A DNA stretch of 24,212 bases from positions 3,698,816 to 3,723,027 of the forward strand of contig NZ_CM002285.1 in the NCBI RefSeq assembly GCF_000497445.1, read 5' to 3'. A program made the position numbers and the translations under genes. Position 1 is the stretch's first letter; every line of letters begins with the position of its first letter. The notes below the pieces were generated by a model. The model was not told where the DNA came from, made no database searches, and saw only the letters and a list, made by a program, of their open reading frames with translations. Origin of the DNA: Streptomyces roseochromogenus subsp. oscitans DS 12.976 (GTDB lineage: Bacteria; Actinomycetota; Actinomycetes; Streptomycetales; Streptomycetaceae). This document shows, piece by piece, positions 7,943 through 15,909 of this stretch.

Positions 7943-8500
7943 TCACGCCTCCTTGAAGGGGAAGCCGAGGTGACGAAGGAGCGCGCGGCCCTCAGCGTCG
8001 TTGGTCGCCGTGGTCACCACGGTGATGTCCATACCCCGGGTGCGGTCGATCTTGTCCTGGTCGATCTCGTGGAACATGACCTGCTCCGTGAGACCGAAGG
8101 TGTAGTTGCCACGGCCGTCGAACTGCTTGGGGGACAGGCCGCGGAAGTCGCGGATGCGCGGCAGCGCGAGCGACAGGGTGCGGTCCAGGAACTCCCACAT
8201 GCGGTCGCCACGGAGCGTGACGTGGGCACCGATCGGCTGACCCTCACGCAGCTTGAACTGCGCGATGGACTTGCGGGCCTTGGTGACGGCCGGCTTCTGA
8301 CCGGTGATGGTGGTCAGGTCGCGGATCGCGCCCTCGATCAGCTTCGAGTCACGGGCGGCGTCGCCGACACCCATGTTGACCACGATCTTGACGAGGCCGG
8401 GGATCTGCATGACGTTCTCGTACTTGAACTCGTCACGCAGCTTGCCCGCGATCTCCTCGCGGTACTTCTGCTTCAGACGCGGAGTGGTGGTGGTAGCCAT
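7943..8500 (-). CDS. rplE: 50S ribosomal protein L5
   Basis: The 185-aa protein begins [20 protein letters not shown]. It carries the L5 motif [14 protein letters not shown] around residues 40-53, [23 protein letters not shown] at about 74-96 and [25 protein letters not shown]5 binds 5S rRNA and bridges to S13 in the 30S head. Its ATG shares one base with the rplX stop (TGATG), indicating coupled translation. Confidence 0.98.
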   Translation of the reverse strand: MATTTTPRLKQKYREEIAGKLRDEFKYENVMQIPGLVKIVVNMGVGDAARDSKLIEGAIRDLTTITGQKPAVTKARKSIAQFKLREGQPIGAHVTLRGDRMWEFLDRTLSLALPRIRDFRGLSPKQFDGRGNYTFGLTEQVMFHEIDQDKIDRTRGMDITVVTTATNDAEGRALLRHLGFPFKEA

Positions 8501-8823
8501 CAGATGTCCTCACCCGTCCGCTTGGCAACGCGGATCTTGTTGCCTTCGTCGTCGAAGCGGTAACCGACACGCGTGACGACCTTCTGACCGTCCTTCTCCA
8601 CGACCAGCTGAACGTTGGACACGTGGATGGGGGCCTCGGTGGTCACGATGCCGCCGGCCTGGGAGCCGCTGGCGGTCGGGCCGGCCTTGGTGTGCTTCTT
8701 GACCCGGTTGACACCCTCGACCAGGACGCGGTCCTCGCGGGGGTAGGCCGCGATGACCTTGCCCTGCTTGCCCTTGTCCTTGCCGGTGATGACCTGGACC
8801 AGGTCGCCCTTCTTGATCTTCAT
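8500..8823 (-). CDS. rplX: 50S ribosomal protein L24
   Basis: The 107-aa product begins [20 protein letters not shown], the KOW motif that binds RNA at the N-terminus. It continues with [11 protein letters not shown] and ends AKRTGEDI. L24 is an early assembly initiator of the 50S subunit near the peptide exit tunnel. It starts 2 bp after the rplN stop and overlaps rplE by one base. Confidence 0.98.
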   Translation of the reverse strand: MKIKKGDLVQVITGKDKGKQGKVIAAYPREDRVLVEGVNRVKKHTKAGPTASGSQAGGIVTTEAPIHVSNVQLVVEKDGQKVVTRVGYRFDDEGNKIRVAKRTGEDI

Positions 8824-8825
8824 GC

Positions 8826-9194
8826 TTACAGCACCTCCGGCGCGAGCGAGATGATCTTCATGAACTTCTTCTCGCGCAGCTCACGGCCGACCGGGCCGAA
8901 GATGCGGGTGCCGCGAGGGTCGCCGTCGTTCTTCAGAATGACGGCGGCGTTCTCGTCGAAGCGGATGTACGAGCCGTCCGGACGGCGGCGCTCCTTGACG
9001 GTGCGAACGATGACCGCCTTGACGACGTCACCCTTCTTCACGTTGCCACCGGGGATCGCGTCCTTGACGGTGGCGACGATGACGTCACCGATGCCCGCGT
9101 AGCGGCGACCGGAGCCACCGAGCACACGGATGCAAAGGATCTCCTTCGCACCAGTGTTGTCGGCGACACGCAGTCGCGACTCCTGCTGGATCAC
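8826..9194 (-). CDS. rplN: 50S ribosomal protein L14
   Basis: The 122-aa protein (GTG start) begins [20 protein letters not shown]. It contains the L14 signature around residues 60-85 ([22 protein letters not shown]) and ends [10 protein letters not shown]14 contacts the 16S rRNA in intersubunit bridges B5 and B8. An ACAGGAGA site lies 7 nt upstream. It is the first gene of the spc group, after a 130-bp spacer with three inverted repeats. Confidence 0.98.
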   Translation of the reverse strand: MIQQESRLRVADNTGAKEILCIRVLGGSGRRYAGIGDVIVATVKDAIPGGNVKKGDVVKAVIVRTVKERRRPDGSYIRFDENAAVILKNDGDPRGTRIFGPVGRELREKKFMKIISLAPEVL

Positions 9195-9222
9195 GTCTAT
9201 CTCCTGTTTGTCTGCCGGTTCC

Positions 9223-9322
9223 CCGGGAGCCGCTCAGCCGAGCGGCTCCCGGAGCCTGGCGGAACTGTCCTGCGAGGGATGCCCCGCAGGAACGTACTTT
9301 TTGGAATTCCCTTGCGGGAATT
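9223..9322 (-). terminator. Three inverted repeats between rpsQ and rplN (S10/spc boundary)
   Basis: Three hairpins fill the spacer: a 7-bp stem (9305-9311 with 9316-9322), a 7-bp stem (9268-9274 with 9285-9291), and a 13-bp stem (9223-9235 with 9240-9252, 4-nt loop). The last is the strongest and closest to rplN. They stand where the S10 and spc operons are separate units in other bacteria. No U tract follows on the minus strand, so partial termination or RNA processing is as likely as full termination. Confidence 0.5.
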
Positions 9323-9324
9323 AC

Positions 9325-9609
9325 CTACTTGGCCTTCTCGAGGATCTCGACGACGCGCCAGCGCTTCGTCGCGGACAGCGGCCGGGTCTCCATGAGGAGG
9401 ACGCGGTCGCCGACACCCGCGGCGTTCTGCTCGTCGTGCGCCTTGAGCTTGTTGGTACGGCGGATGACCTTGCCGTACAGCGCGTGCTTGACGCGGTCCT
9501 CGACAGCGACGACGACGGTCTTGTCCATCTTGTCGCTGACGACGAGACCCTCACGGGTCTTGCGGAAGCCGCGCGCCTCTGCGTTCTCAGTCACGTTCTT
9601 CTCGCTCAT
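9325..9609 (-). CDS. rpsQ: 30S ribosomal protein S17
   Basis: The 94-aa product has a short hydrophilic N-terminal extension and then the S17 OB-fold: [22 protein letters not shown] (about 21-42), [16 protein letters not shown] and the signature [24 protein letters not shown]17 is a primary 16S rRNA binder of the 30S body. Its ATG shares one base with the rpmC stop. It is the last gene of the S10 group before the hairpin-rich spacer. Confidence 0.98.
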   Translation of the reverse strand: MSEKNVTENAEARGFRKTREGLVVSDKMDKTVVVAVEDRVKHALYGKVIRRTNKLKAHDEQNAAGVGDRVLLMETRPLSATKRWRVVEILEKAK

Positions 9610-9833
9610 CAGGCGTTCTCCACCGTTTCGATGCCCAGCTCACGCTCGCGCATCAGGGTGTAGATCCGCGCGATGTCCTTGCGGACCGCCTTCAGACGGC
9701 CGTGGTTCTCGAGCTGCCCGGTCGCCGCCTGGAAACGGAGGTTGAACAGCTCTTCCTTGGCCTCGCGGAGCTTCGCCAGAAGCTCCTCGTTGCCCAGCTC
9801 GCGCAGCTCGGACGCCTTGGTACCGACCGACAT
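9609..9833 (-). CDS. rpmC: 50S ribosomal protein L29
   Basis: The 74-aa protein reads [20 protein letters not shown] and continues with [23 protein letters not shown] and [15 protein letters not shown], the two-helix L29 fold. L29 lies at the tunnel exit and helps dock trigger factor and SRP. The ATG overlaps the rplP stop by one base; a GTG one codon earlier is also in frame but is less likely. rpsQ overlaps the other end by one base. Confidence 0.97.
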   Translation of the reverse strand: MSVGTKASELRELGNEELLAKLREAKEELFNLRFQAATGQLENHGRLKAVRKDIARIYTLMRERELGIETVENA

Positions 9834-10252
9834 CACGCTTCACCTGCCTCGCGCTTGACGATGCGGCACTTCATCGGCAGCTTGTGGGCCGCACGAGTGA
9901 GAGCCTCACGCGCAATCTTCTCGTTCGGGTAGGACAGCTCGAACATGACCCGTCCCGGGTGCACGTTCGCGATCCACCACTCCGGCGAACCCTTACCGGA
10001 ACCCATGCGGGTCTCGGCCGGCTTCTTCGTGAGCGGACGGTCCGGGTAGATGTTGATCCAGACCTTGCCACCACGCTTGATGTGGCGGGTCATCGCGATA
10101 CGGGCCGCCTCGATCTGGCGGTTGGTCACGTACGCCGGCGTGAGGGCCTGGATGCCGTACTCGCCGAACGCGACCGTCGTACCGCCCTTGGCCTGACCAC
10201 GGCGCTTCGGGTGGTGCTGCTTGCGGTGCTTGACCCTACGGGGGATCAGCAT
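9833..10252 (-). CDS. rplP: 50S ribosomal protein L16
   Basis: The 139-aa protein begins [20 protein letters not shown]. It contains the L16 signatures [20 protein letters not shown] (about 59-78) and [25 protein letters not shown] (82-106). L16 organises the A-site region of 23S rRNA and is needed for tRNA binding and peptidyl transfer. It starts 5 bp after rpsC and overlaps rpmC by one base. Confidence 0.98.
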   Translation of the reverse strand: MLIPRRVKHRKQHHPKRRGQAKGGTTVAFGEYGIQALTPAYVTNRQIEAARIAMTRHIKRGGKVWINIYPDRPLTKKPAETRMGSGKGSPEWWIANVHPGRVMFELSYPNEKIAREALTRAAHKLPMKCRIVKREAGEA

Positions 10253-10257
10253 GTCGG

Positions 10258-11097
10258 TCAGGCCTCCGTTCCGGTGCTCTCAGCCGGAGCCTCGGCCTTG
10301 GGAGCCTCGGCCTTGGGAGCCTCGGCCTTGGGAGCCTCGGCGCCGGCAGCCTGCTGCGGCTTGCGACCGCGCCGCTCGCCACCGCGGCCACCACGGGCCG
10401 GGCGGTCGGCACCACCGCGAGCCGGGCGGTTACCCGCACGGGCGGCAGCGTTCTCGGCGCGGACCTCGGCGATGTTCTTGACGTCGCCCTTGTAGATCCA
10501 GACCTTCACACCGATGCGGCCGAAGGTCGTCTTGGCCTCGAAGAAGCCGTAGTCCACGTTCGCGCGGAGCGTGTGCAGGGGCACACGGCCCTCGCGGTAG
10601 AACTCCGAGCGGGACATCTCGGCGCCGCCGAGACGGCCACCGCACTGGATCTTGATGCCCTTGGCGCCGGCCTTCATCGCCGACTGCATGCTCTTGCGCA
10701 TGGCACGGCGGAAGGAGACGCGGGAGGACAGCTGCTCGGCGACGGCCTGGGCCACCAGCTGAGCGTCCGTCTCCGGGTTCTTGACCTCGAGGATGTTCAG
10801 CTGGACCTGCTTGCCGGTCAGCTTCTCCAGGTCACCGCGGATGCGGTCGGCCTCGGCGCCGCGGCGGCCGATGACGATGCCCGGGCGAGCGGTGTGGATG
10901 TCCACGCGGACGCGGTCACGGGTGCGCTCGATCTCCACCTTCGAGATACCGGCGCGCTCCATGCCGGACGTCATCATCCGACGGATGGCGACGTCTTCCT
11001 TGACGTAGTCCTTGTACAGCTTGTCGGCGTACCAACGCGACTTGAAGTCGGTCGTGACACCGAGTCGGAACCCATGCGGGTTTACCTTCTGGCCCAT
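10258..11097 (-). CDS. rpsC: 30S ribosomal protein S3 with extended repeat tail
   Basis: The 279-aa product begins [20 protein letters not shown]. It has the type-2 KH motif GIVIGRRG at residues 73-80 and the C-terminal S3 domain with [12 protein letters not shown] and [25 protein letters not shown]3 lines the mRNA entry tunnel. Compared with the 233-aa E. coli protein it has an extra tail of about 55 residues: first Arg/Gly-rich, then Ala/Glu/Pro/Lys-rich, encoded by a tandem repeat. It overlaps the rplV stop by one base (TAATG). Confidence 0.98.
   Translation of the reverse strand: MGQKVNPHGFRLGVTTDFKSRWYADKLYKDYVKEDVAIRRMMTSGMERAGISKVEIERTRDRVRVDIHTARPGIVIGRRGAEADRIRGDLEKLTGKQVQLNILEVKNPETDAQLVAQAVAEQLSSRVSFRRAMRKSMQSAMKAGAKGIKIQCGGRLGGAEMSRSEFYREGRVPLHTLRANVDYGFFEAKTTFGRIGVKVWIYKGDVKNIAEVRAENAAARAGNRPARGGADRPARGGRGGERRGRKPQQAAGAEAPKAEAPKAEAPKAEAPAESTGTEA
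10286..10340. repeat. 15-bp tandem repeat in the rpsC 3' end
   Basis: Three perfect 15-bp units (10286-10300, 10301-10315, 10316-10330) and a 10-bp partial fourth lie inside rpsC. They encode repeated K-A-E-A-P at the C-terminus of S3. Perfect identity at synonymous positions points to recent slippage expansion. Unit number is likely to vary between related strains. Confidence 0.95.
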
Positions 11098-11444
11098 TAC
11101 CGGGTTCCTTCCTTGCTGCTGACGACCACGGTGATGTGGCTGGTCCGCTTGCGGATCCGGTAGGCACGGCCCTGGGCACGCGGACGGAACCGCTTCAGGG
11201 TCGGACCCTCGTCGACGTACGCCTCGGAAACGAAGAGGCTGTCGGCGTCGGTGTGGTCGTAGTTGTGCGCGGCGTTGGCGATGGCGCTGTCGAGCACCTT
11301 GCCGACCGGCACGGAGGCTGCCTGCGGAGCGAATCGCAGAACAGCCTGGGCCTCCGTGGCGTCCATGCCACGGATGAGGTCCACCACACGGCGGGCCTTC
11401 ATGGGCGTGACGCGGATGTACCGCGCCTGGGCCCTGGCTTCCAT
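11097..11444 (-). CDS. rplV: 50S ribosomal protein L22
   Basis: The 115-aa protein begins [20 protein letters not shown]. It has the L22 core with [28 protein letters not shown], and the beta-hairpin region ending [25 protein letters not shown]22 extends into the exit tunnel and contacts the macrolide region. GAAGGGA precedes the ATG. It overlaps rpsC by one base and follows rpsS after 45 bp. Confidence 0.98.
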   Translation of the reverse strand: MEARAQARYIRVTPMKARRVVDLIRGMDATEAQAVLRFAPQAASVPVGKVLDSAIANAAHNYDHTDADSLFVSEAYVDEGPTLKRFRPRAQGRAYRIRKRTSHITVVVSSKEGTR

Positions 11445-11489
11445 GGTTGTCCCTTCAGAGTTACTTACGTGTCTGAATGCGATCCGCTA

Positions 11490-11771
11490 CTAGCGGCGCT
11501 TCGACTTCCGGTCTTCCTTGACGTGACCCCGGAAGGTACGCGTCGGCGAGAACTCGCCGAGCTTGTGACCGACCATCGACTCGGTGACGAACACCGGGAT
11601 GTGGGTCTTGCCGTTGTGCACCGCGAGCGTGTGGCCCAGCATGGCCGGGACGATCATCGAGCGGCGGGACCAGGTCTTGATGACGTTCTTGGTGCCGGCT
11701 TCGTTCTGGGCGTCCACCTTCTTGATCAGGTGGTCGTCGACGAAGGGCCCCTTCTTCAGGCTACGAGGCAT
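11490..11771 (-). CDS. rpsS: 30S ribosomal protein S19
   Basis: The 93-aa product begins [20 protein letters not shown]. It carries [27 protein letters not shown] (about 37-62), [16 protein letters not shown] and a Lys/Arg tail. S19 is in the 30S head with S13 and contacts the A-site tRNA region. It follows rplB after 12 bp, with a GGACGGG-type ribosome-binding site at the end of rplB. Confidence 0.98.
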   Translation of the reverse strand: MPRSLKKGPFVDDHLIKKVDAQNEAGTKNVIKTWSRRSMIVPAMLGHTLAVHNGKTHIPVFVTESMVGHKLGEFSPTRTFRGHVKEDRKSKRR

Positions 11772-11783
11772 CTCAACCCGTCC

Positions 11784-12620
11784 TTAGCGCTTCTTGTTCG
11801 TCTTGCGGCGGCGGACGATGTACTTGTTCGACGCCTTCTTGGGCGAACGAGTACGGCCTTCCTTCTTGCCCCACGGGGACACAGGGTGGCGACCACCGGA
11901 GGTCCGGCCCTCACCACCACCGTGCGGGTGGTCAACCGGGTTCATCACGACACCACGGACGGTCGGGCGAACGCCCAGCCACCGCTTACGGCCGGCCTTA
12001 CCCCAGTTGATGTTGCTCTGCTCGGCGTTGCCGACCTCACCGACGGTGGCGCGGCAGCGGACGTCGACCAGGCGGATCTCACCGGACGGCATGCGCAGGT
12101 GGGCGTAGGCGCCCTCCTTCGCGAGCAGCTGCACGGAGGCACCGGCGGAGCGGGCGAACTTGGCACCGCCACCGGGACGGAGCTCGATCGCGTGGATCGT
12201 GGTACCGACCGGGATGTTGCGGAGGGCCAGGTTGTTGCCCGGCTTGATGTCGGCCCCGGGACCGTTCTCGACGCGGTCACCCTGCTGCAGGTTGCGCGGG
12301 GCGAGGATGTAGCGCTTCTCGCCGTCGGCGTAGTGCAGCAGCGCGATGCGCGCGGTGCGGTTGGGGTCGTACTCGATGTGCGCGACCTTCGCCGGCACGC
12401 CGTCCTTGTCGTGACGACGGAAGTCGATCACTCGGTAGGCGCGCTTGTGTCCGCCACCCTGGTGGCGAACGGTCACACGACCGGCGTTGTTACGGCCGCC
12501 CTTGCTGTGCAGGGGGCGGACCAGCGACTTCTCCGGCGTGGACCGCGTGACCTCGACGAAGTCGGCAACGCTGGCGCCACGACGGCCCGGCGTAGTCGGC
12601 TTGTACTTGCGGATTCCCAT
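11784..12620 (-). CDS. rplB: 50S ribosomal protein L2
   Basis: The 278-aa protein begins [20 protein letters not shown]. It shows the RNA-binding OB and SH3-like domains and the signature [20 protein letters not shown] near residues 223-242. The histidine of DHPHGG is essential for peptidyl transferase assembly. L2 is one of the most conserved 50S proteins. A short palindromic sequence lies directly upstream of the start, between rplW and rplB. Confidence 0.98.
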   Translation of the reverse strand: MGIRKYKPTTPGRRGASVADFVEVTRSTPEKSLVRPLHSKGGRNNAGRVTVRHQGGGHKRAYRVIDFRRHDKDGVPAKVAHIEYDPNRTARIALLHYADGEKRYILAPRNLQQGDRVENGPGADIKPGNNLALRNIPVGTTIHAIELRPGGGAKFARSAGASVQLLAKEGAYAHLRMPSGEIRLVDVRCRATVGEVGNAEQSNINWGKAGRKRWLGVRPTVRGVVMNPVDHPHGGGEGRTSGGRHPVSPWGKKEGRTRSPKKASNKYIVRRRKTNKKR

Positions 12621-12630
12621 TTCTCAGTCC

Positions 12631-12648
12631 TCGTCCGATATCGGACGA
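12631..12648. other. Perfect 18-bp palindrome before rplB
   Basis: Bases 12631-12639 are the exact reverse complement of 12640-12648. A second 7-bp hairpin (12653-12659 with 12664-12670, 4-nt loop) overlaps the rplW stop. The palindrome begins 11 nt upstream of the rplB ATG and covers part of the purine-rich region that would serve as the ribosome-binding site. It could fold in the mRNA and influence rplB translation, or be a DNA-binding site; neither can be decided here. Confidence 0.6.
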
Positions 12649-12660
12649 TCCGGACCGCCC

Positions 12661-13080
12661 TTAGGCGGTCGGACCGCCGAAGATGTCGATACGGTCGCCC
12701 TCGGCGAGGGTCACGATCGCGCGCTTGCTGCCGGCACGCTGACCGAAACCGGTCTTCGTGCGCTTGCGCTTGCCCTGGCGGTTGATCGTGTTGACCCCGG
12801 TGACCTTGACGTCGAAGACCGCCTGGACGGCCTGCTTGATCTGGGTCTTGTTGGCGCCCGGGGCGACGATGAACGTGTACTTGTTCTCGTCGAGGAGCGC
12901 GTAGCTCTTCTCCGAGACGACCGGCTTGACGAGCACGTCACGGGGGTCCGTGAAGGACTTGCTCAGCGGGGTCTCGACGGTGTTCTTGCCCTCGGCGGCG
13001 TGGCGACGCGCCTTGGCGACGCGCGCGGCCTTGGCGGCCTTGGCGGCCTTCGAGGCGATAGCGGGGTGACGGATGGCCAT
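12661..13080 (-). CDS. rplW: 50S ribosomal protein L23, long actinobacterial form
   Basis: The 139-aa protein begins [20 protein letters not shown]. An Ala/Lys-rich N-terminal extension of about 45 residues precedes the L23 domain ([42 protein letters not shown]). L23 forms the docking site for trigger factor and SRP at the tunnel exit. The open frame continues upstream into rplD, but the ATG overlapping the rplD stop by one base is the evident start. Confidence 0.97.
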   Translation of the reverse strand: MAIRHPAIASKAAKAAKAARVAKARRHAAEGKNTVETPLSKSFTDPRDVLVKPVVSEKSYALLDENKYTFIVAPGANKTQIKQAVQAVFDVKVTGVNTINRQGKRKRTKTGFGQRAGSKRAIVTLAEGDRIDIFGGPTA

Positions 13081-13745
13081 CAGACCTCGCTCCCTTCGGT
13101 GTCGGTGTTCCGCGCAGCAGTAGGCGCGCCGGACACGAAGGACTCGAAAGCGGCCTGGGTGAAGACCACGTCGTCCGAGACGAGAACGTCGTACGTGTTC
13201 AGCTGGCCCGGCTCCAGGATGTGGACCTGGGGCAGGTTGCGGGCGGACAGCCACGCGGCCTCGTCGGCGCGGTCGACGACCAGGAGCAGGTTCTTGCGCT
13301 CCGAGATCTTGCCGAACAGCGACTTGGCGGCCTTGGTGCTGGGGGTCTCGCCCTCGACCACGCCGGAGACGACGTGGATGCGGTTGTGACGCGCCCGGTC
13401 GGTGAGGGCACCGCGCAGGGCGGCGGCCTTCATCTTCTTCGGGGTGCGCTGCGAGTAGTCACGCGGCTGCGGGCCGTGCACGACGCCACCACCGGCGAAC
13501 TGCGGCGCGCGGGTCGAACCCTGACGGGCGCGACCGGTGCCCTTCTGGCGGTACGGCTTCTTGCCGCCACCACGGACCTCGCCACGGGTCTTCGTCTTGT
13601 GCGTGCCCTGACGGGCAGCGGCCAGCTGCGCGACGACGACCTGGTGGATCAGCGGAACGCTGACCTTGGCGTCGAAGATCTCCGCGGGGAGCTCGACGGA
13701 ACCGGCCTTGTCGCCAGCCGGCGAAAGGATGTCAACAGTGCTCAT
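13080..13745 (-). CDS. rplD: 50S ribosomal protein L4
   Basis: The 221-aa protein has the L4 features [46 protein letters not shown] around residues 34-79 (the tunnel loop). A Rossmann-like domain follows, ending near [14 protein letters not shown]4 lines the exit tunnel and in E. coli represses the S10 operon by binding its leader. The ATG has GAGGT about 5 nt upstream. It follows rplC after 8 bp and overlaps rplW by one base. Confidence 0.98.
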   Translation of the reverse strand: MSTVDILSPAGDKAGSVELPAEIFDAKVSVPLIHQVVVAQLAAARQGTHKTKTRGEVRGGGKKPYRQKGTGRARQGSTRAPQFAGGGVVHGPQPRDYSQRTPKKMKAAALRGALTDRARHNRIHVVSGVVEGETPSTKAAKSLFGKISERKNLLLVVDRADEAAWLSARNLPQVHILEPGQLNTYDVLVSDDVVFTQAAFESFVSGAPTAARNTDTEGSEV

Positions 13746-13753
13746 CGGTTACC

Positions 13754-14398
13754 TCAGGCCCCCTTGGCCGCGGTGCGGACCAGGACGAGGCCGCCGTTCG
13801 GACCGGGAACCGCGCCCTTGATGAGCAGCAGACCCTTCTCCGCGTCAACGGCGTGGACGGTCAGGTTCTGGGTGGTGACCCGCTCGTTGCCCATGCGACC
13901 CGCCATGCGGAGGCCCTTGAACACACGGCCCGGGGTGGCGCAGCCACCGATGGAACCGGGAGAGCGGTGCTTGCGCTGGGTGCCGTGCCCGGCGCCGAGG
14001 CCACGGAAGTTGTGGCGCTTCATGACACCGGCGAAGCCCTTGCCCTTGCTCTTGCCGGTGACGTCGACCTTCACGCCGGCCTCGAACACCTCAGCGGTGA
14101 TCTCCTGGCCCAGCGTGTACTCGGAGGCGTCCGCGGTGCGGATCTCGACGAGGTGGCGACGGGGGGTGACGTCGGCCTTGGCGAAGTGCCCCTTGAGGGG
14201 CTTGTTCACCTTGCGCGGGTCGATCTCGCCGAAGGCGATCTGGACCGACTCGTAGCCGTCGACGTCGTTGGTACGAACCTGGGTCACGACGTTGGGGCCG
14301 GCCTTGACGACGGTGACCGGAACAACACGGTTGTTCTCGTCCCACACCTGCGTCATGCCGAGCTTCTCGCCCAGGATGCCCTTGATCTGCTTAGCCAT
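13754..14398 (-). CDS. rplC: 50S ribosomal protein L3
   Basis: The 214-aa product begins [20 protein letters not shown]. It contains the L3 signature [30 protein letters not shown] at about residues 122-151, the loop reaching toward the peptidyl transferase centre. L3 is one of the two 50S assembly initiators. A longer open frame (to 14440) overlaps rpsJ and lacks L3-like sequence. The ATG 16 bp after rpsJ is the correct start. Confidence 0.98.
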   Translation of the reverse strand: MAKQIKGILGEKLGMTQVWDENNRVVPVTVVKAGPNVVTQVRTNDVDGYESVQIAFGEIDPRKVNKPLKGHFAKADVTPRRHLVEIRTADASEYTLGQEITAEVFEAGVKVDVTGKSKGKGFAGVMKRHNFRGLGAGHGTQRKHRSPGSIGGCATPGRVFKGLRMAGRMGNERVTTQNLTVHAVDAEKGLLLIKGAVPGPNGGLVLVRTAAKGA

Positions 14399-14414
14399 TC
14401 TCAGCCCACCAGCC

Positions 14415-14723
14415 TCAGAGCTTGATCTCGATGTCGACACCGGCCGGGAGGTCGAGTCGCATCAGAGAGTCAACGGTCTTGGGGGTCGGGTCGAGAATGT
14501 CGATCAGGCGCTTGTGCGTGCGCATCTCGAAGTGCTCGCGCGAGTCCTTGTACTTGTGCGGCGACTTGATGACGCAGTACACGTTCTTCTCAGTGGGCAG
14601 CGGCACCGGGCCCGCGACCGACGCACCAGTGCGGGTCACCGTCTCGACGATCTTCTTCGCCGAGGAGTCGATGACCTCGTGGTCGTAGGCCTTGAGCCGG
14701 ATGCGGATCTTCTGTCCCGCCAT
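14415..14723 (-). CDS. rpsJ: 30S ribosomal protein S10 (NusE)
   Basis: The 102-aa product begins [20 protein letters not shown]. It has the S10 signature [39 protein letters not shown] at about 38-76. S10 is a 30S head protein and also the antitermination factor NusE. It is the first gene of the super-operon. The small inverted sequence CTACT/AGTAG sits just upstream of the start codon, with AGGA before it. The promoter lies about 400 bp upstream, giving a long leader. Confidence 0.98.
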   Translation of the reverse strand: MAGQKIRIRLKAYDHEVIDSSAKKIVETVTRTGASVAGPVPLPTEKNVYCVIKSPHKYKDSREHFEMRTHKRLIDILDPTPKTVDSLMRLDLPAGVDIEIKL

Positions 14724-15134
14724 GGCTACTCAGTAGTCCTGTCTCTCTTGGCTCTGGAACCCGGCGGATTCCTTCTGCTGCCTTCGCTTCTCCGACCCAC
14801 GCGGTCGGGCGTGTCGCGCTTCCGCTGACAAAGATGTCCCTTGTTCGAACATCCCTGCGGGGAATGCGACGGCCCTTCCGGAACCGCGGACCGGGGACCT
14901 CAGGCCCACCGGGCGCCTGGCCGGTGTCGCGCCCACGCTTCCCGGAAGATTCCCGTACGTCCGCCCCAGTGCTGCCCGAGGGCAGTTAGGACGACGAGTA
15001 CTGTGGGACTCGCTTCCGGTCCTCCCGGCGGGAGGCGCGCAGCATCAACACTCGACCGAGCAACTCGGACAGTCTGCCATAGGGGACGGGGGCTCCGCCA
15101 ATCGGGCCGGAGAGAATACCCCGGGGGTGACGTA
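14724..15134 (-). promoter_or_regulatory. Long S10-operon leader region, no gene
   Basis: No credible ORF lies here. It holds inverted repeats at 15021-15035 (6-bp stem, 3-nt loop) and 14972-14985 (5-bp stem, 4-nt loop). A second possible promoter (TTGGCG at 15096-15101, CAGACT at 15071-15076, 19-nt spacer) is poor in spacing. If the TTGACC promoter is used, the rpsJ transcript has about 380 nt of leader, long enough for autogenous control by a ribosomal protein such as L4. That mechanism is known in E. coli; here it is inference. Confidence 0.45.
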
Positions 15135-15140
15135 GGTCAA
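15113..15140 (-). promoter_or_regulatory. S10 operon promoter (vegetative sigma type)
   Basis: The minus strand reads TTGACC (15135-15140), 16 nt, TATTCT (15113-15118). The -35 matches TTGACA at five of six bases and the -10 matches TATAAT at four of six. It is the best promoter match in the window and lies directly downstream of the thioesterase gene's hairpin, oriented toward rpsJ. A vegetative (HrdB-like) sigma factor is expected to use it. Confidence 0.65.
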
Positions 15141-15141
15141 A

Positions 15142-15161
15142 CCGGGGCGCCGGAGCCCCGG
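15142..15161 (-). terminator. Terminator after the thioesterase gene
   Basis: A 7-bp all-G/C stem (15142-15148 with 15155-15161, 6-nt loop) begins 7 bp after the thioesterase stop codon and is followed on the minus strand by TTT. An overlapping alternative hairpin is 15152-15157 with 15161-15166. It would end the metabolite operon just before the S10 promoter; its T-run runs straight into the -35 box. Confidence 0.6.
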
Positions 15162-15168
15162 GCTCCCC

Positions 15169-15909
15169 TCACGCGCGCGTTGTCGTCTCGCAGGCGAGGA
15201 CTTCGGCGACCAGGTCCCGAGCGCGGTCCGCCAGGTAGAAGTGGCCGCCGGGGAAGACACGCAGGGTGAAGCCTGAGCGGGTCACGTCCTGCCAGGCACG
15301 GACGGCCTCTTCCGGGACGTCCACGTCCTCCGTTCCGCCGTAGGCGGCAACCGGGCAGGGCAGGGTCATGACCCGGGGCTCGTACGTGCTGAGCAGCCGG
15401 TAGTCGGACCGGATGGCCGGCAGGACCAGAGGGCGCAGCTCCGGATGGTCGAAGGCCTCGGCCTGGGTGCCGCCGAGGGCGCGCACCTCGGCGATGAGCC
15501 TGTCGTCATCCAGGTGGGCCAGTGCCCGGGCGGGGTGGGACCGTCCAGGGCCCCGGCGGGCGGATACGCAGAGCAGCGCCGGGGACCGGTCCTGGGCGGC
15601 CAGCCGTGCCGCGGTCTCGTAGGCGACGGAGGCACCCATGCTGTGGCCGAAGAACACCAGGGGCCGGTCGGCGAGGGGGGCGCACGCGCGGGCGATCGCC
15701 TCGGCGAGCTGCTCCATCGACTCGGCGAAGGGTTCGGCGAGCCGGTCCTCACGGCCGGGATAGCACACCGCGAGCAGCTCCACGTCGCCCGGCACCGCCT
15801 CCGCCCACGGTACGAAGTAGCTCGCCGCTCCTCCGGCGTGCGGGAAACAGACGAGCCGCAGCCGCGGCCGGGAGCAGGGCTTCAGGGTCCGCAGCCAGCG
15901 GCCGGTCAT
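15169..15909 (-). CDS. Type II thioesterase (NRPS editing hydrolase)
   Basis: The 246-aa alpha/beta hydrolase is of the GrsT/RifR/RedJ type. It begins with [16 protein letters not shown] (about 17-32), where the oxyanion region lies. The nucleophile elbow GHSMG gives Ser90, and the triad is completed by Asp195 (GGTEDVDV) and His223 (PGGHFYL). Such stand-alone enzymes hydrolyse wrong or stalled acyl groups from carrier proteins. Because the neighbouring NRPS has no thioesterase domain, this one might also release product. Its ATG overlaps the NRPS stop by 4 bp (ATGA), so it is the last gene of the operon. A type II rather than type I role is inferred from its size and separateness. Confidence 0.92.
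   Translation of the reverse strand: MTGRWLRTLKPCSRPRLRLVCFPHAGGAASYFVPWAEAVPGDVELLAVCYPGREDRLAEPFAESMEQLAEAIARACAPLADRPLVFFGHSMGASVAYETAARLAAQDRSPALLCVSARRGPGRSHPARALAHLDDDRLIAEVRALGGTQAEAFDHPELRPLVLPAIRSDYRLLSTYEPRVMTLPCPVAAYGGTEDVDVPEEAVRAWQDVTRSGFTLRVFPGGHFYLADRARDLVAEVLACETTTRA

Noticed and set aside
10286..10340. Direct repeats as a possible CRISPR or integration site
   Set aside because: The 15-bp units are contiguous without spacers and are in frame in rpsC, encoding KAEAP.
13081..13254. Longer start for rplW giving 197 aa
   Set aside because: The extra residues lie inside rplD in another frame and do not resemble L23; the ATG overlapping the rplD stop fits the family length.
15045..15260. 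Minus-strand open frame of 71 aa covering the S10 promoter
   Set aside because: It starts inside the thioesterase gene in another frame and has no family resemblance.
14841..15269. Plus-strand open frame of 142 aa in the gap between thioesterase and rpsJ
   Set aside because: It is Arg/Pro/Gly-rich, shows no domain, overlaps the thioesterase end and runs against the S10 promoter and terminator.
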